Below are positions 1 through 5,727 of a stretch of DNA of 7,580 bases, one piece after another (position 1 is the stretch's first letter; every line of letters begins with the position of its first letter). The position numbers were made by a program, and so were the translations under genes. The DNA lies in NCBI GenBank assembly GCA_016937075.1, contig JAFGWQ010000153.1:1-7580 (forward strand), given 5' to 3'. The notes below the pieces were generated by a model. The model searched no databases, was not told the origin of the DNA, and saw only the letters and a program-made list of their open reading frames with translations. Source of the DNA: Campylobacterales bacterium. Its GTDB lineage: Bacteria > Campylobacterota > Campylobacteria > Campylobacterales > Sulfurovaceae.

Positions 1-499
1 TCTTAAAACTCCTATGCGTGTAGCCAAAGCCTTAGAATTTTTGACTAGCGGATATCACGAGGATCCTAGCGAAATTTTAAACGAAGCACTATTTGCTACC
101 AGCAATGATGAGATGGTATTGGTAAGAGACATCGAATTTTACTCTATGTGTGAACACCACATACTTCCTATCATTGGGCGCGTTCATGTTGCATATATTC
201 CTGATGGCAAAGTAGTAGGATTATCCAAAATCCCTCGCATCGTCAATGTATTTGCAAGACGTCTTCAGATTCAAGAACAGCTCACCGAGCAAATAGCTGA
301 TGCGATCAGTGAAGTTATAAAACCAAAAGGTGTTGCCGTGGTAGTTCATGCTCGCCATATGTGTATGGAGATGAGAGGAGTTGAGAAGATTAATTCAACC
401 ACTGTCAGCTCAGCCCTAAGAGGATTATTCAAAAGTGATACTCGCACTAGAAACGAATTTTATAATCTCATCAATACACACACACCGTCAAACTTTTAA
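1..499 (+). CDS. folE: GTP cyclohydrolase I (FolE), 5'-truncated by the window edge
   Basis: Cytoplasmic enzyme converting GTP to 7,8-dihydroneopterin triphosphate, the first step of tetrahydrofolate and, in most bacteria, queuosine synthesis. The frame is open from base 2 and reads LKTP directly before the ATG at base 14. LKTPxRVAKA is the conserved family motif, so that ATG is an internal Met and roughly 20-30 N-terminal residues lie outside the window. Counting from this Met, the zinc site is visible as Cys46 with His48/His49 in SMCEHHILPI and Cys117 in ARHMCMEMRGV, matching E. coli Cys110, His112/His113 and Cys181. The conserved STTVSSALRGLF segment and the terminal region with TRTRNEF are intact, so the visible part looks functional. 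It ends with TAA, 15 bases before the M15 peptidase gene, suggesting cotranscription. Assignment is close to certain; only the true start is unseen. Confidence 0.96.
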   Translation, partial: LKTPMRVAKALEFLTSGYHEDPSEILNEALFATSNDEMVLVRDIEFYSMCEHHILPIIGRVHVAYIPDGKVVGLSKIPRIVNVFARRLQIQEQLTEQIADAISEVIKPKGVAVVVHARHMCMEMRGVEKINSTTVSSALRGLFKSDTRTRNEFYNLINTHTPSNF

Positions 500-514
500 A
501 TAAAGAGGGCTCAA

Positions 515-1162
515 ATGGCGCAAAATATCTCCAAAAAATGGATAAAAACTTTTGCCCTTTTATTACCCCAAATATTACTAGCCAGTGACAGGGTCTTGCC
601 TTTAAATGATTCAATAAAAAAAGAGATGAATGATGTTAGCTATCATCGCGGATGTCCTGTTGGGCTTGATGAACTTAGATTGGTCAAAGTGAAACATCTA
701 GGATTTGACGGCTCGACCAAGCAAGGAGAGCTTGTAGTTCACAGCAATATTGCCAGTGAAGTAGTTGTCATATTTGACGAACTCTACGATATAGGCTACC
801 CTATCAAGCAAATAGTCCGTATCGATAAATTCAAAGGAAGTGATTTTGCTTCTATTGAAGCTGACAACACTTCAGCATTTAATTGCCGTAAAGCCACAGG
901 CAGCGGCAAATGGTCCAAACATTCGTATGGAAAAGCGATAGATATCAATCCTATTGAAAATCCATATATTTTTAGAGGTAGGAGCACATCACACAAGGCT
1001 TCGTATAAGTATATCAATCGTAACATTCAAAACCCAAAAACGCCGCAAGAAAAAGCCATGCTTTTGCCAAATAGCAAGGCTGTAGCGATCTTTAAAAAAT
1101 ATGGTTGGCGCTGGGGCGGCGATTGGAAAGTAAAAGATTATCAGCATTTTGATAGACAATAA
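515..1162 (+). CDS. Secreted M15-family zinc metallopeptidase (VanY/D,D-carboxypeptidase-like)
   Basis: A 215-residue protein predicted to cleave peptidoglycan peptides outside the cytoplasmic membrane. Residues 1-24 look like a Sec signal peptide: lysines (7, 8, 11), then a hydrophobic stretch TFALLLPQILLA, with likely cleavage near residues 23-25. The catalytic core has the M15 pattern SxHxxGxAxD at 134-143 and a DxxHF motif at 208-212. His136, Asp143 and His211 would bind zinc, Asp208 would be the catalytic acid, and Arg125 (FNCRKATGS) fits the substrate-binding arginine. Cys47 and Cys124 could form a disulfide after export (inference). The start is supported by AAAGAGGG at 502-509, five bases before the ATG. 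It follows folE by 15 bases, probably as an operon of convenience. Whether it is a D,D-carboxypeptidase or an L,D- or L-Ala-D-Glu-type endopeptidase cannot be read from sequence; a specific gene name is not justified. Confidence 0.85.
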   Translation: MAQNISKKWIKTFALLLPQILLASDRVLPLNDSIKKEMNDVSYHRGCPVGLDELRLVKVKHLGFDGSTKQGELVVHSNIASEVVVIFDELYDIGYPIKQIVRIDKFKGSDFASIEADNTSAFNCRKATGSGKWSKHSYGKAIDINPIENPYIFRGRSTSHKASYKYINRNIQNPKTPQEKAMLLPNSKAVAIFKKYGWRWGGDWKVKDYQHFDRQ

Positions 1163-1366
1163 GCTAGCAACTACCGATATTAATAACTCTCATTTGATCA
1201 CAGTGATGAAATTATATACACCCTTGCCTTCTATTTTTAACTAAACTAGGAGTATAATTATCTTTTTTACATCTGCTTTTATAATAATTTAAGAATAAAT
1301 GGTGTAATATCAAACCAATTAGGACTAATTTTGTCTTATTTAATAAATAAAGATTCAAGGAACAAT
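1163..1366 (+). promoter_or_regulatory. Non-coding region upstream of nifS with candidate -10 boxes and a dyad
   Basis: This gap separates the M15 peptidase gene from nifS and most likely holds the nifSU promoter. AT-rich -10-like hexamers occur as TATAAT at 1253-1258, TATAAT at 1280-1285, and TAATAT at 1305-1310, which has a TG extension just upstream (TGTAATAT). None has a convincing -35, which is normal for Campylobacterota, where sigma-70 promoters rely on the -10 and T-rich periodicity. The true start site cannot be chosen by eye. An inverted repeat, ATCAC-A-GTGAT, lies at 1197-1207, and its arms extend to 1192-1212 with one mismatch. No strong terminator for the upstream operon and no small gene was seen here. 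Confidence 0.4.
1357..1361 (+). promoter_or_regulatory. Ribosome binding site that decides the nifS start
   Basis: AAGGA lies five bases before the ATG at 1367. The longer in-frame alternative, a TTG at 1331, has no purine-rich site at a suitable distance and would add 12 residues before the MRVYLDNNAT motif where NifS-type desulfurases normally begin. The ATG at 1367 is therefore preferred. Confidence 0.8.
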
Positions 1367-2557
1367 ATGAGAGTTTATCTCGACAATAATGCTACATCCA
1401 TTGTTGATCCGCATGTTTTTGAGGCAATGGAGCCATTTTTTGTAAAAAAATACGGCAATCCAAGTTCGCTGCATCAATTTGCGAGTGATACCCATAAACC
1501 ACTCAAAGAAGCGATGCAAAAGATTTATGCAGGCATCAATGCAAAGAGCGAAGATAGTGTGGTTATAACTTCCTGTGCAACAGAGAGCAATAACTGGGTA
1601 TTAAAAAGCATCTATTTTGAGTATATCCTAACAGGACGCAAAAATCATATCATAGTGAGCGAAGTAGAACATCCTTCCATCATAGCTACTGCCAAATTTT
1701 TAGAATCAAAGGGATGCAAGGTAACCTATCTGCCAATTAATAGCGAAGGTATAGTTGAAGCTCACACGGTTCGTGATTTTATTACAGACAAAACTGCATT
1801 AGTATCTATCATGTGGGTCAATAATGAAACAGGAGCTATTTTCCCTATAGAAGAGATAGGAGAGATATGTGCGGCTAAAGGCGTATTATTTCATACCGAT
1901 GCTGTACAAGCTATAGGCAAATTGCCTGTCAATGTTCAAAAAGCAAATATAGATTATCTGACCATGTCGGCTCATAAGTTCCACGGACCAAAAGGGGTAG
2001 GGGCTTTGTATATGAAAAAAGGCAAAGAGCTAACTCCGCTATTGCATGGCGGCTCACAGATGAACGGTTTTCGTTCCGGCACGCTAAATGTGGCCGGAAT
2101 TGTCGGCATGGGTAAAGCCATGGAGCAAGCAATTGATGCATTAGACTTCGAAATGAGCGAAGTAAAAGAGCTTAGAGACAGACTAGAAGATGCTTTGCTT
2201 GAAATTCCTGATACATTCGTAGTGACTCCAAGAGCTAAACGTGCCGCAAATACTATACTAATATCTTTTAGGGGTATAGAAGGCGAAGCTATGCTATGGG
2301 ATCTCAATCGTGCCAATATCGCTGCCAGCACAGGAAGTGCATGTGCAAGTGAAGATTTAGAGAGCAATCCTGTTATGGAAGCCATTGGCGCAGAGGCCGA
2401 TTTGGCTCACACGGCAATAAGGTTTTCACTAAGCAGATATACAACCGGTGAAGAGATAGACTATACTATAGAAGTAGTAAAAAATGCCGTGGATAGACTT
2501 AGAGCGATTTCAAGCTCTTATGCATATGCCCCAGAGGGCCATGAAAGTAAATTGTAA
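1367..2557 (+). CDS. nifS: Cysteine desulfurase NifS
   Basis: A 396-residue pyridoxal-phosphate enzyme of the cytoplasm that turns L-cysteine into L-alanine plus a persulfide sulfur for Fe-S cluster assembly. It begins MRVYLDNNAT, the usual aminotransferase class V opening. Visible key residues are His102 (EVEHPS, over the cofactor ring), Asp178 and Gln181 (HTDAVQAIGK), the Schiff-base Lys204 (SAHKFHGPKG) and the catalytic Cys326 in the mobile loop STGSACASEDLE. Spacing matches IscS (Lys206, Cys328) closely, and the length is full. nifU follows after nine bases, so the two form an operon. In Campylobacterota such as Helicobacter pylori, NifS/NifU is the general housekeeping Fe-S system (family knowledge), so the name does not imply nitrogen fixation. 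The C-terminal tail after residue 382 is ordinary and variable. Assignment is very secure; choosing NifS over IscS rests on the NifU partner. Confidence 0.96.
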   Translation: MRVYLDNNATSIVDPHVFEAMEPFFVKKYGNPSSLHQFASDTHKPLKEAMQKIYAGINAKSEDSVVITSCATESNNWVLKSIYFEYILTGRKNHIIVSEVEHPSIIATAKFLESKGCKVTYLPINSEGIVEAHTVRDFITDKTALVSIMWVNNETGAIFPIEEIGEICAAKGVLFHTDAVQAIGKLPVNVQKANIDYLTMSAHKFHGPKGVGALYMKKGKELTPLLHGGSQMNGFRSGTLNVAGIVGMGKAMEQAIDALDFEMSEVKELRDRLEDALLEIPDTFVVTPRAKRAANTILISFRGIEGEAMLWDLNRANIAASTGSACASEDLESNPVMEAIGAEADLAHTAIRFSLSRYTTGEEIDYTIEVVKNAVDRLRAISSSYAYAPEGHESKL

Positions 2558-2566
2558 AAAGGGGAT

Positions 2567-3532
2567 ATGATGGGAATAGATAGTTTAATAGGCGGTACTA
2601 TTTGGGATCAGTACAGCGAAAAGGTAACATGCCTTATGAATAACCCTCAAAATATGGGTGAAATTACACAAGAACAAGCTGACGCAATGGGCGCTAAACT
2701 TATTGTAGCTGATTTTGGTGCAGAGAGCTGCGGTGATGCCGTACGACTTTACTGGGCAGTAGATCCCAAAACCGATGTAATATTAGAGTCCAAATTCAAG
2801 AGCTTTGGGTGCGGTACAGCAATAGCAAGCAGCGACACAATGGCTGAGCTGTGCAAAGGCAAAACAGTCGACGAAGCAGTTAAAATAACAAATATAGATG
2901 TTGAAAAGGCCATGAGAGACACTCCTGACGTGCCGGCTGTTCCGCCTCAAAAGATGCACTGCTCCGTAATGGCATATGATGTCATCAAAAAAGCAGCTGC
3001 ACAATACAAAGGTGTAGACATGGAGAGTTTTGAGCATGAGATCATAGTATGCGAATGTGCAAGAGTAAGTCTATCTACTTTACGCGAAGTAATCAGACTA
3101 AATGATCTTACATCCATAGAACAGATCACAGACTATACAAAAGCCGGTGCGTTTTGTAAATCATGTATCCGTCCTGGAGGGCATGAGGCTAAAGATATAT
3201 ATCTAGTTGATCTGCTAGAAGAATATCAAAAAGAAAAACTTGCAAAACAAGCTGATAGCAGCTATGATGCTCCGTTTGCTCAAATGACAATAGTTCAAAG
3301 ATTGAAAGCCGTCGAAAAAGTCATAGATGATAATATTCGTCAAATGCTTATAATGGATGGTGGAAATATAGAAATACTTGATATCAAAGAAAATGGTGCA
3401 AATTTCGATATATACATCCGGTATCTTGGGGCATGCAGCGGATGCGCAAGCTCAAGTACGGGAACACTGTTTGCTATTGAGAGCATTTTAAAAGAAAAAC
3501 TGGATCAAAATATAAGAGTAATTCCTCTCTAA
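2567..3532 (+). CDS. nifU: Three-domain Fe-S cluster scaffold protein NifU
   Basis: A 321-residue scaffold on which NifS sulfur and iron are built into clusters and passed to target proteins. Domain order is the full NifU type. An IscU-like domain covers about residues 8-145, with cluster cysteines Cys55 (CGD, with Asp57), Cys82 (GCGTA) and Cys132 (MHCSVM). A BFD-like [2Fe-2S] domain covers about 158-220, with Cys162, Cys164, Cys197 and Cys200. A C-terminal Nfu domain covers about 243-321, with Cys290/Cys293 in ACSGCASS. All nine ligands expected from Azotobacter NifU are present. The start is ambiguous between adjacent ATGs at 2567 and 2570. The AAGGGG at 2559-2564 sits two bases from the first and five from the second, so the second may be used more. 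The gene lies nine bases after nifS and ends at a stem-loop that probably closes the operon. Confidence 0.96.
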   Translation: MMGIDSLIGGTIWDQYSEKVTCLMNNPQNMGEITQEQADAMGAKLIVADFGAESCGDAVRLYWAVDPKTDVILESKFKSFGCGTAIASSDTMAELCKGKTVDEAVKITNIDVEKAMRDTPDVPAVPPQKMHCSVMAYDVIKKAAAQYKGVDMESFEHEIIVCECARVSLSTLREVIRLNDLTSIEQITDYTKAGAFCKSCIRPGGHEAKDIYLVDLLEEYQKEKLAKQADSSYDAPFAQMTIVQRLKAVEKVIDDNIRQMLIMDGGNIEILDIKENGANFDIYIRYLGACSGCASSSTGTLFAIESILKEKLDQNIRVIPL

Positions 3533-3555
3533 TAGATAGGGGTTGCCCTATCTAT
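3532..3555. terminator. Perfect stem-loop between the convergent nifU and small membrane protein genes
   Basis: ATAGATAGGG at 3532-3541 pairs perfectly with CCCTATCTAT at 3546-3555 around a four-base loop, GTTG. The stem starts on the last base of the nifU stop codon. It has no T-run on either side (ACTTACGCAC follows on the plus strand), so it is not a textbook intrinsic terminator. It may act as a weak bidirectional terminator or protect transcript 3' ends. Its place between two converging genes supports a 3'-end role. Confidence 0.6.
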
Positions 3556-3584
3556 ACTTACGCACAATATATTAAACTAAACTC

Positions 3585-3812
3585 TCATTTAGAAGCAAGC
3601 TTTTTGATACCTTTATAAATACTTCTGAACAAAACAAAAATTATATAAACAGCAAGTGTAAATACAAGTGGGTGAATAGCTCCCACACCATAAGCTCCTG
3701 CAGCAGGAAGTGCAGCAATATGACTGATTGGATGAGAAACCCACTCTTTAAAATGCATACCGATCGCTAAAAATAAAAATATACCTATGAATATATACAG
3801 CTCTTTTTTCAT
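3585..3812 (-). CDS. Small two-helix membrane protein of unknown function
   Basis: I do not recognise a named family. The 75-residue product begins MKKELYIF and has two hydrophobic segments, at about residues 4-19 and 47-65. They are separated by a polar-then-Ala/Gly linker with histidines (HFKEWVSHPISHIAALP), and a lysine-rich tail (KGIKKLASK) follows. The N-terminal KK and the C-terminal KGIKK would suit both ends facing the cytoplasm with a short periplasmic loop. AAGGA (3822-3826, read on the minus strand) lies nine bases before the ATG and supports the start. The gene is downstream of psrC on the same strand but is separated from it by a strong terminator and has its own likely promoter, so a role in the reductase complex is only a guess. 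The reading frame fills the space, and its regular hydrophobic pattern with basic flanks argues that it is real. Confidence 0.75.
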   Translation of the reverse strand: MKKELYIFIGIFLFLAIGMHFKEWVSHPISHIAALPAAGAYGVGAIHPLVFTLAVYIIFVLFRSIYKGIKKLASK

Positions 3813-3842
3813 ACTTAATAGTCCTTATAAAATATGCGGTAT

Positions 3843-3848
3843 ATTATC
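3843..3848 (-). promoter_or_regulatory. Candidate -10 box for the small membrane protein gene
   Basis: On the minus strand GATAAT, followed by AT, lies about 30 bases before the start codon. A strongly T-rich stretch (CTTTTAATCTTTTTTC, 3849-3864) lies directly upstream, as in Campylobacterota sigma-70 promoters that lack a clear -35. It sits after the psrC terminator, so the downstream gene would need such a promoter. This is judged by eye, and AT-rich DNA produces such boxes by chance. Confidence 0.4.
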
Positions 3849-3880
3849 GAAAAAAGATTAAAAGATTTATTAGAAAATAA

Positions 3881-3909
3881 TTATTATCTGCCAAAGCGGC
3901 AGATAATAA
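3881..3909 (-). terminator. Intrinsic terminator of the psr operon
   Basis: TTATTATCTGCC at 3881-3892 pairs perfectly over 12 bases with GGCAGATAATAA at 3898-3909, around a five-base loop. On the minus strand it begins two bases after the psrC TAA, and the stem is followed by a T-rich tail (TTATTTTCTA). The GC-rich top of the stem, the position just after the stop and the tail together make a good rho-independent terminator. Confidence 0.82.
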
Positions 3910-3911
3910 GT

Positions 3912-5150
3912 TTAATGATGAGTATCACTATCGAGATTAAATAGTTTGGTCCCTACATAATATAGAGCCAAACATATACCCAAGCCGCCCAAAGAAATCA
4001 TAATTTCTGCAGCGCTTGGAAAATAATGTACCCATTCCGGAGGAAGTTGATAAAGCTCTTTTTTCATCATTTGAAGAGGTTTGAGCTGAGTATCATGTAC
4101 TAGATTATAACGCATAAAGAATATTCCGACCATGCCGCTAAGAGATGCAAAAAATAATTTTTTTGTATCTTGACCTTTGCTTTTTAAAATAAGATACAAC
4201 GGGATAACCATTGCCAATATCACTTCTGCCCAGAAAGTCCAAGAGCCCAATATATGAATAGCAACTTCAGAGCGATTTTCCATGCCGCCGTATATATCTG
4301 TCAACATTTTCCATGTAACAAAGAAGATCAAAATTGAAATAAGCAAACCTTGGATCTTTGCCAAGTTTGACAACATAGTTTGAACCTCTTTTGGAAAATT
4401 TATTTTATATCTAAAGCCCATCATGATAAATGCTATAAAGATACCTGTTATAAAAGCTGTCAAGATAAAATATGTAGGATAAAATACACCATTAGAGATG
4501 GTTCTGGCATTCAAAAACCCGAATACTCCGCCAAGGTTAGAGTGTGCTGCAAGTCCTACTAAAAGACCGATAAGCCCAAAAGTTCTTGCGCTTTTCATAT
4601 CATTTTTAAGCAAAAATATAAACTCTATGATCATAAAAGTAAGATACAAACCATAAAGCGTACCCATCCACCAAATAGCACTTGTAAGGCCTGGGCTAAT
4701 AACATTATAGATCAACATTGTTACCGGATGGCCGATCTCAAAAGCAATAACCGCAAATCCGGCCATAATAGTAACAATTGATCCAAATATCGCTCTTTTT
4801 GAGATAAGCATATAATCTTTAAACCCAAATACATCGCCCAAAGAACCTACTATACAAAGACCTGTCGAGCTAACAACAAAAAAGATATATACAGCGATCA
4901 ACAATCCCCATGGATGTTCTCTGGTAACATTGTAAGCGTGATGCCCGTGCATTAAATACATTAACACACCTATCACAAAAAGCCCCAAGAACAGCACAAT
5001 GGTGCCTGCTATAATTTTATTGGTAGTCGTTTTTTCAAAAGAGAGAAGATCTTTGATCGTTATCTTATTATAAGGGATAGAAGCAATAAACTCCTTTACG
5101 TCTTTTAACCTTAATTCTTTAATGTTAAATTTTTTAACTGTTTCTTCCAT
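3912..5150 (-). CDS. psrC: NrfD/PsrC-family membrane anchor of a polysulfide/thiosulfate reductase-type complex
   Basis: A 412-residue integral membrane protein that would exchange electrons between the menaquinone pool and the iron-sulfur subunit PsrB. I count about ten hydrophobic segments: roughly residues 46-67, 80-103, 119-138, 156-181, 190-213, 222-246, 265-284, 303-322, 331-350 and 378-402. The NrfD-type motif EHPWGLLIAVYIFFVVSS (78-95) opens helix 2, and FEIGHP (137-142) follows helix 3. It is longer than the roughly 320-residue, eight-helix PsrC of Wolinella and closer in size to the HybB/ActC-like branch. It also has a charged extension of about 45 residues before helix 1. GGAGAA lies four bases before the ATG, and psrB ends ten bases upstream, so the genes are translated from one message. 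The NrfD family is secure; the substrate of the complex is not. Confidence 0.88.
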   Translation of the reverse strand: MEETVKKFNIKELRLKDVKEFIASIPYNKITIKDLLSFEKTTTNKIIAGTIVLFLGLFVIGVLMYLMHGHHAYNVTREHPWGLLIAVYIFFVVSSTGLCIVGSLGDVFGFKDYMLISKRAIFGSIVTIMAGFAVIAFEIGHPVTMLIYNVISPGLTSAIWWMGTLYGLYLTFMIIEFIFLLKNDMKSARTFGLIGLLVGLAAHSNLGGVFGFLNARTISNGVFYPTYFILTAFITGIFIAFIMMGFRYKINFPKEVQTMLSNLAKIQGLLISILIFFVTWKMLTDIYGGMENRSEVAIHILGSWTFWAEVILAMVIPLYLILKSKGQDTKKLFFASLSGMVGIFFMRYNLVHDTQLKPLQMMKKELYQLPPEWVHYFPSAAEIMISLGGLGICLALYYVGTKLFNLDSDTHH

Positions 5151-5160
5151 ACTATTCTCC

Positions 5161-5724
5161 TTACATCACATAAAATAGTTTTGGTTTAGTGCCAAGATGT
5201 GTTTTGAGAGTAAAATGCTCTCTAGTTCTTAATAATACACTTATTTCACTATTTGGATCATCAAGATCTCCAAAAATTCTCACTTTTGTAGGGCAAGTAT
5301 TTTGACATGCCGTTGTAGTTTCTCCTCTAGCCAATCTAGTGTTTGAACAGAAATTACATTTATCTACCGTCATTGTTCTACTATCAACAAATCTAGCATC
5401 ATATGGGCATGCATTCATACAATAACTACATAAAATACATTTATCAGAATCTACCCTTACTACACCATTATCATCATAATAGGTTGCATGTGTAGGACAT
5501 ACCTCTTCGCAAGGTGCTTCTTCGCAATGTTGACATTGGCTCGGCATAAATGCAGCTGATGCAGCATTTAAAAGTGGCCAAATTCCATCAGGCTCATTGC
5601 CGCCAACCCAAATACGATGTTTTTCTGCGCCAAGCTCTATTCCATTTTCCTCTTTACAAGCCACTTCACAAGCCTTGCAATTAATACAATTTTTATAGTC
5701 TAAAGCCATTCCATAAGTTGCCAT
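5161..5724 (-). CDS. psrB: Four-cluster ferredoxin-type electron transfer subunit PsrB
   Basis: A 187-residue electron-transfer subunit linking the membrane anchor to the molybdenum subunit. Sixteen cysteines fall into four [4Fe-4S] sets of the DmsB/PsrB/PhsB pattern: Cys13/16/19/23, Cys64/67/72/76, Cys96/99/102/106, and Cys123/126/140/144. Every expected ligand is present and the length is normal for the family. There is no signal peptide. Family members reach the periplasm by riding with the Tat-exported catalytic subunit. The start MATYGMALDY matches family practice. AGAAAGG, eight bases before the ATG, lies inside the 3' end of psrA, and only three bases separate the psrA stop from the ATG, so translation is probably coupled. 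The flanking psrA and psrC genes make this a complete three-subunit reductase. Sequence alone does not separate polysulfide, thiosulfate and tetrathionate enzymes. Confidence 0.92.
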   Translation of the reverse strand: MATYGMALDYKNCINCKACEVACKEENGIELGAEKHRIWVGGNEPDGIWPLLNAASAAFMPSQCQHCEEAPCEEVCPTHATYYDDNGVVRVDSDKCILCSYCMNACPYDARFVDSRTMTVDKCNFCSNTRLARGETTTACQNTCPTKVRIFGDLDDPNSEISVLLRTREHFTLKTHLGTKPKLFYVM

Positions 5725-5727
5725 TTC

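Noticed and set aside
14..16. The ATG at 14 as the folE start
   Set aside because: The in-frame residues before it (LKTP) belong to a conserved FolE motif, so the gene begins upstream of the window.
1192..1212. Dyad as the terminator of the folE-M15 operon
   Set aside because: A usable RNA loop leaves only a short AU-rich stem with a G-G mismatch and no T-run afterwards, so it is not called as a terminator.
1282..1296. Possible Fur box (TAATAAT half-site) upstream of nifS
   Set aside because: The second half-site does not match: the bases following TAATAAT do not form the inverted copy. A single half-site is expected by chance in AT-rich DNA.
1331..1366. Longer NifS starting at the TTG at 1331
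   Set aside because: The extra 12 residues precede the conserved opening of the family, and the ribosome binding site fits only the ATG at 1367.
1972..2385. A 137-codon open frame on the minus strand inside nifS
   Set aside because: It lies fully antisense to a gene whose catalytic residues are intact, and its Ser/Ala/Leu-rich translation is what an antisense frame of such a gene gives. No ribosome binding site or family motif was seen.
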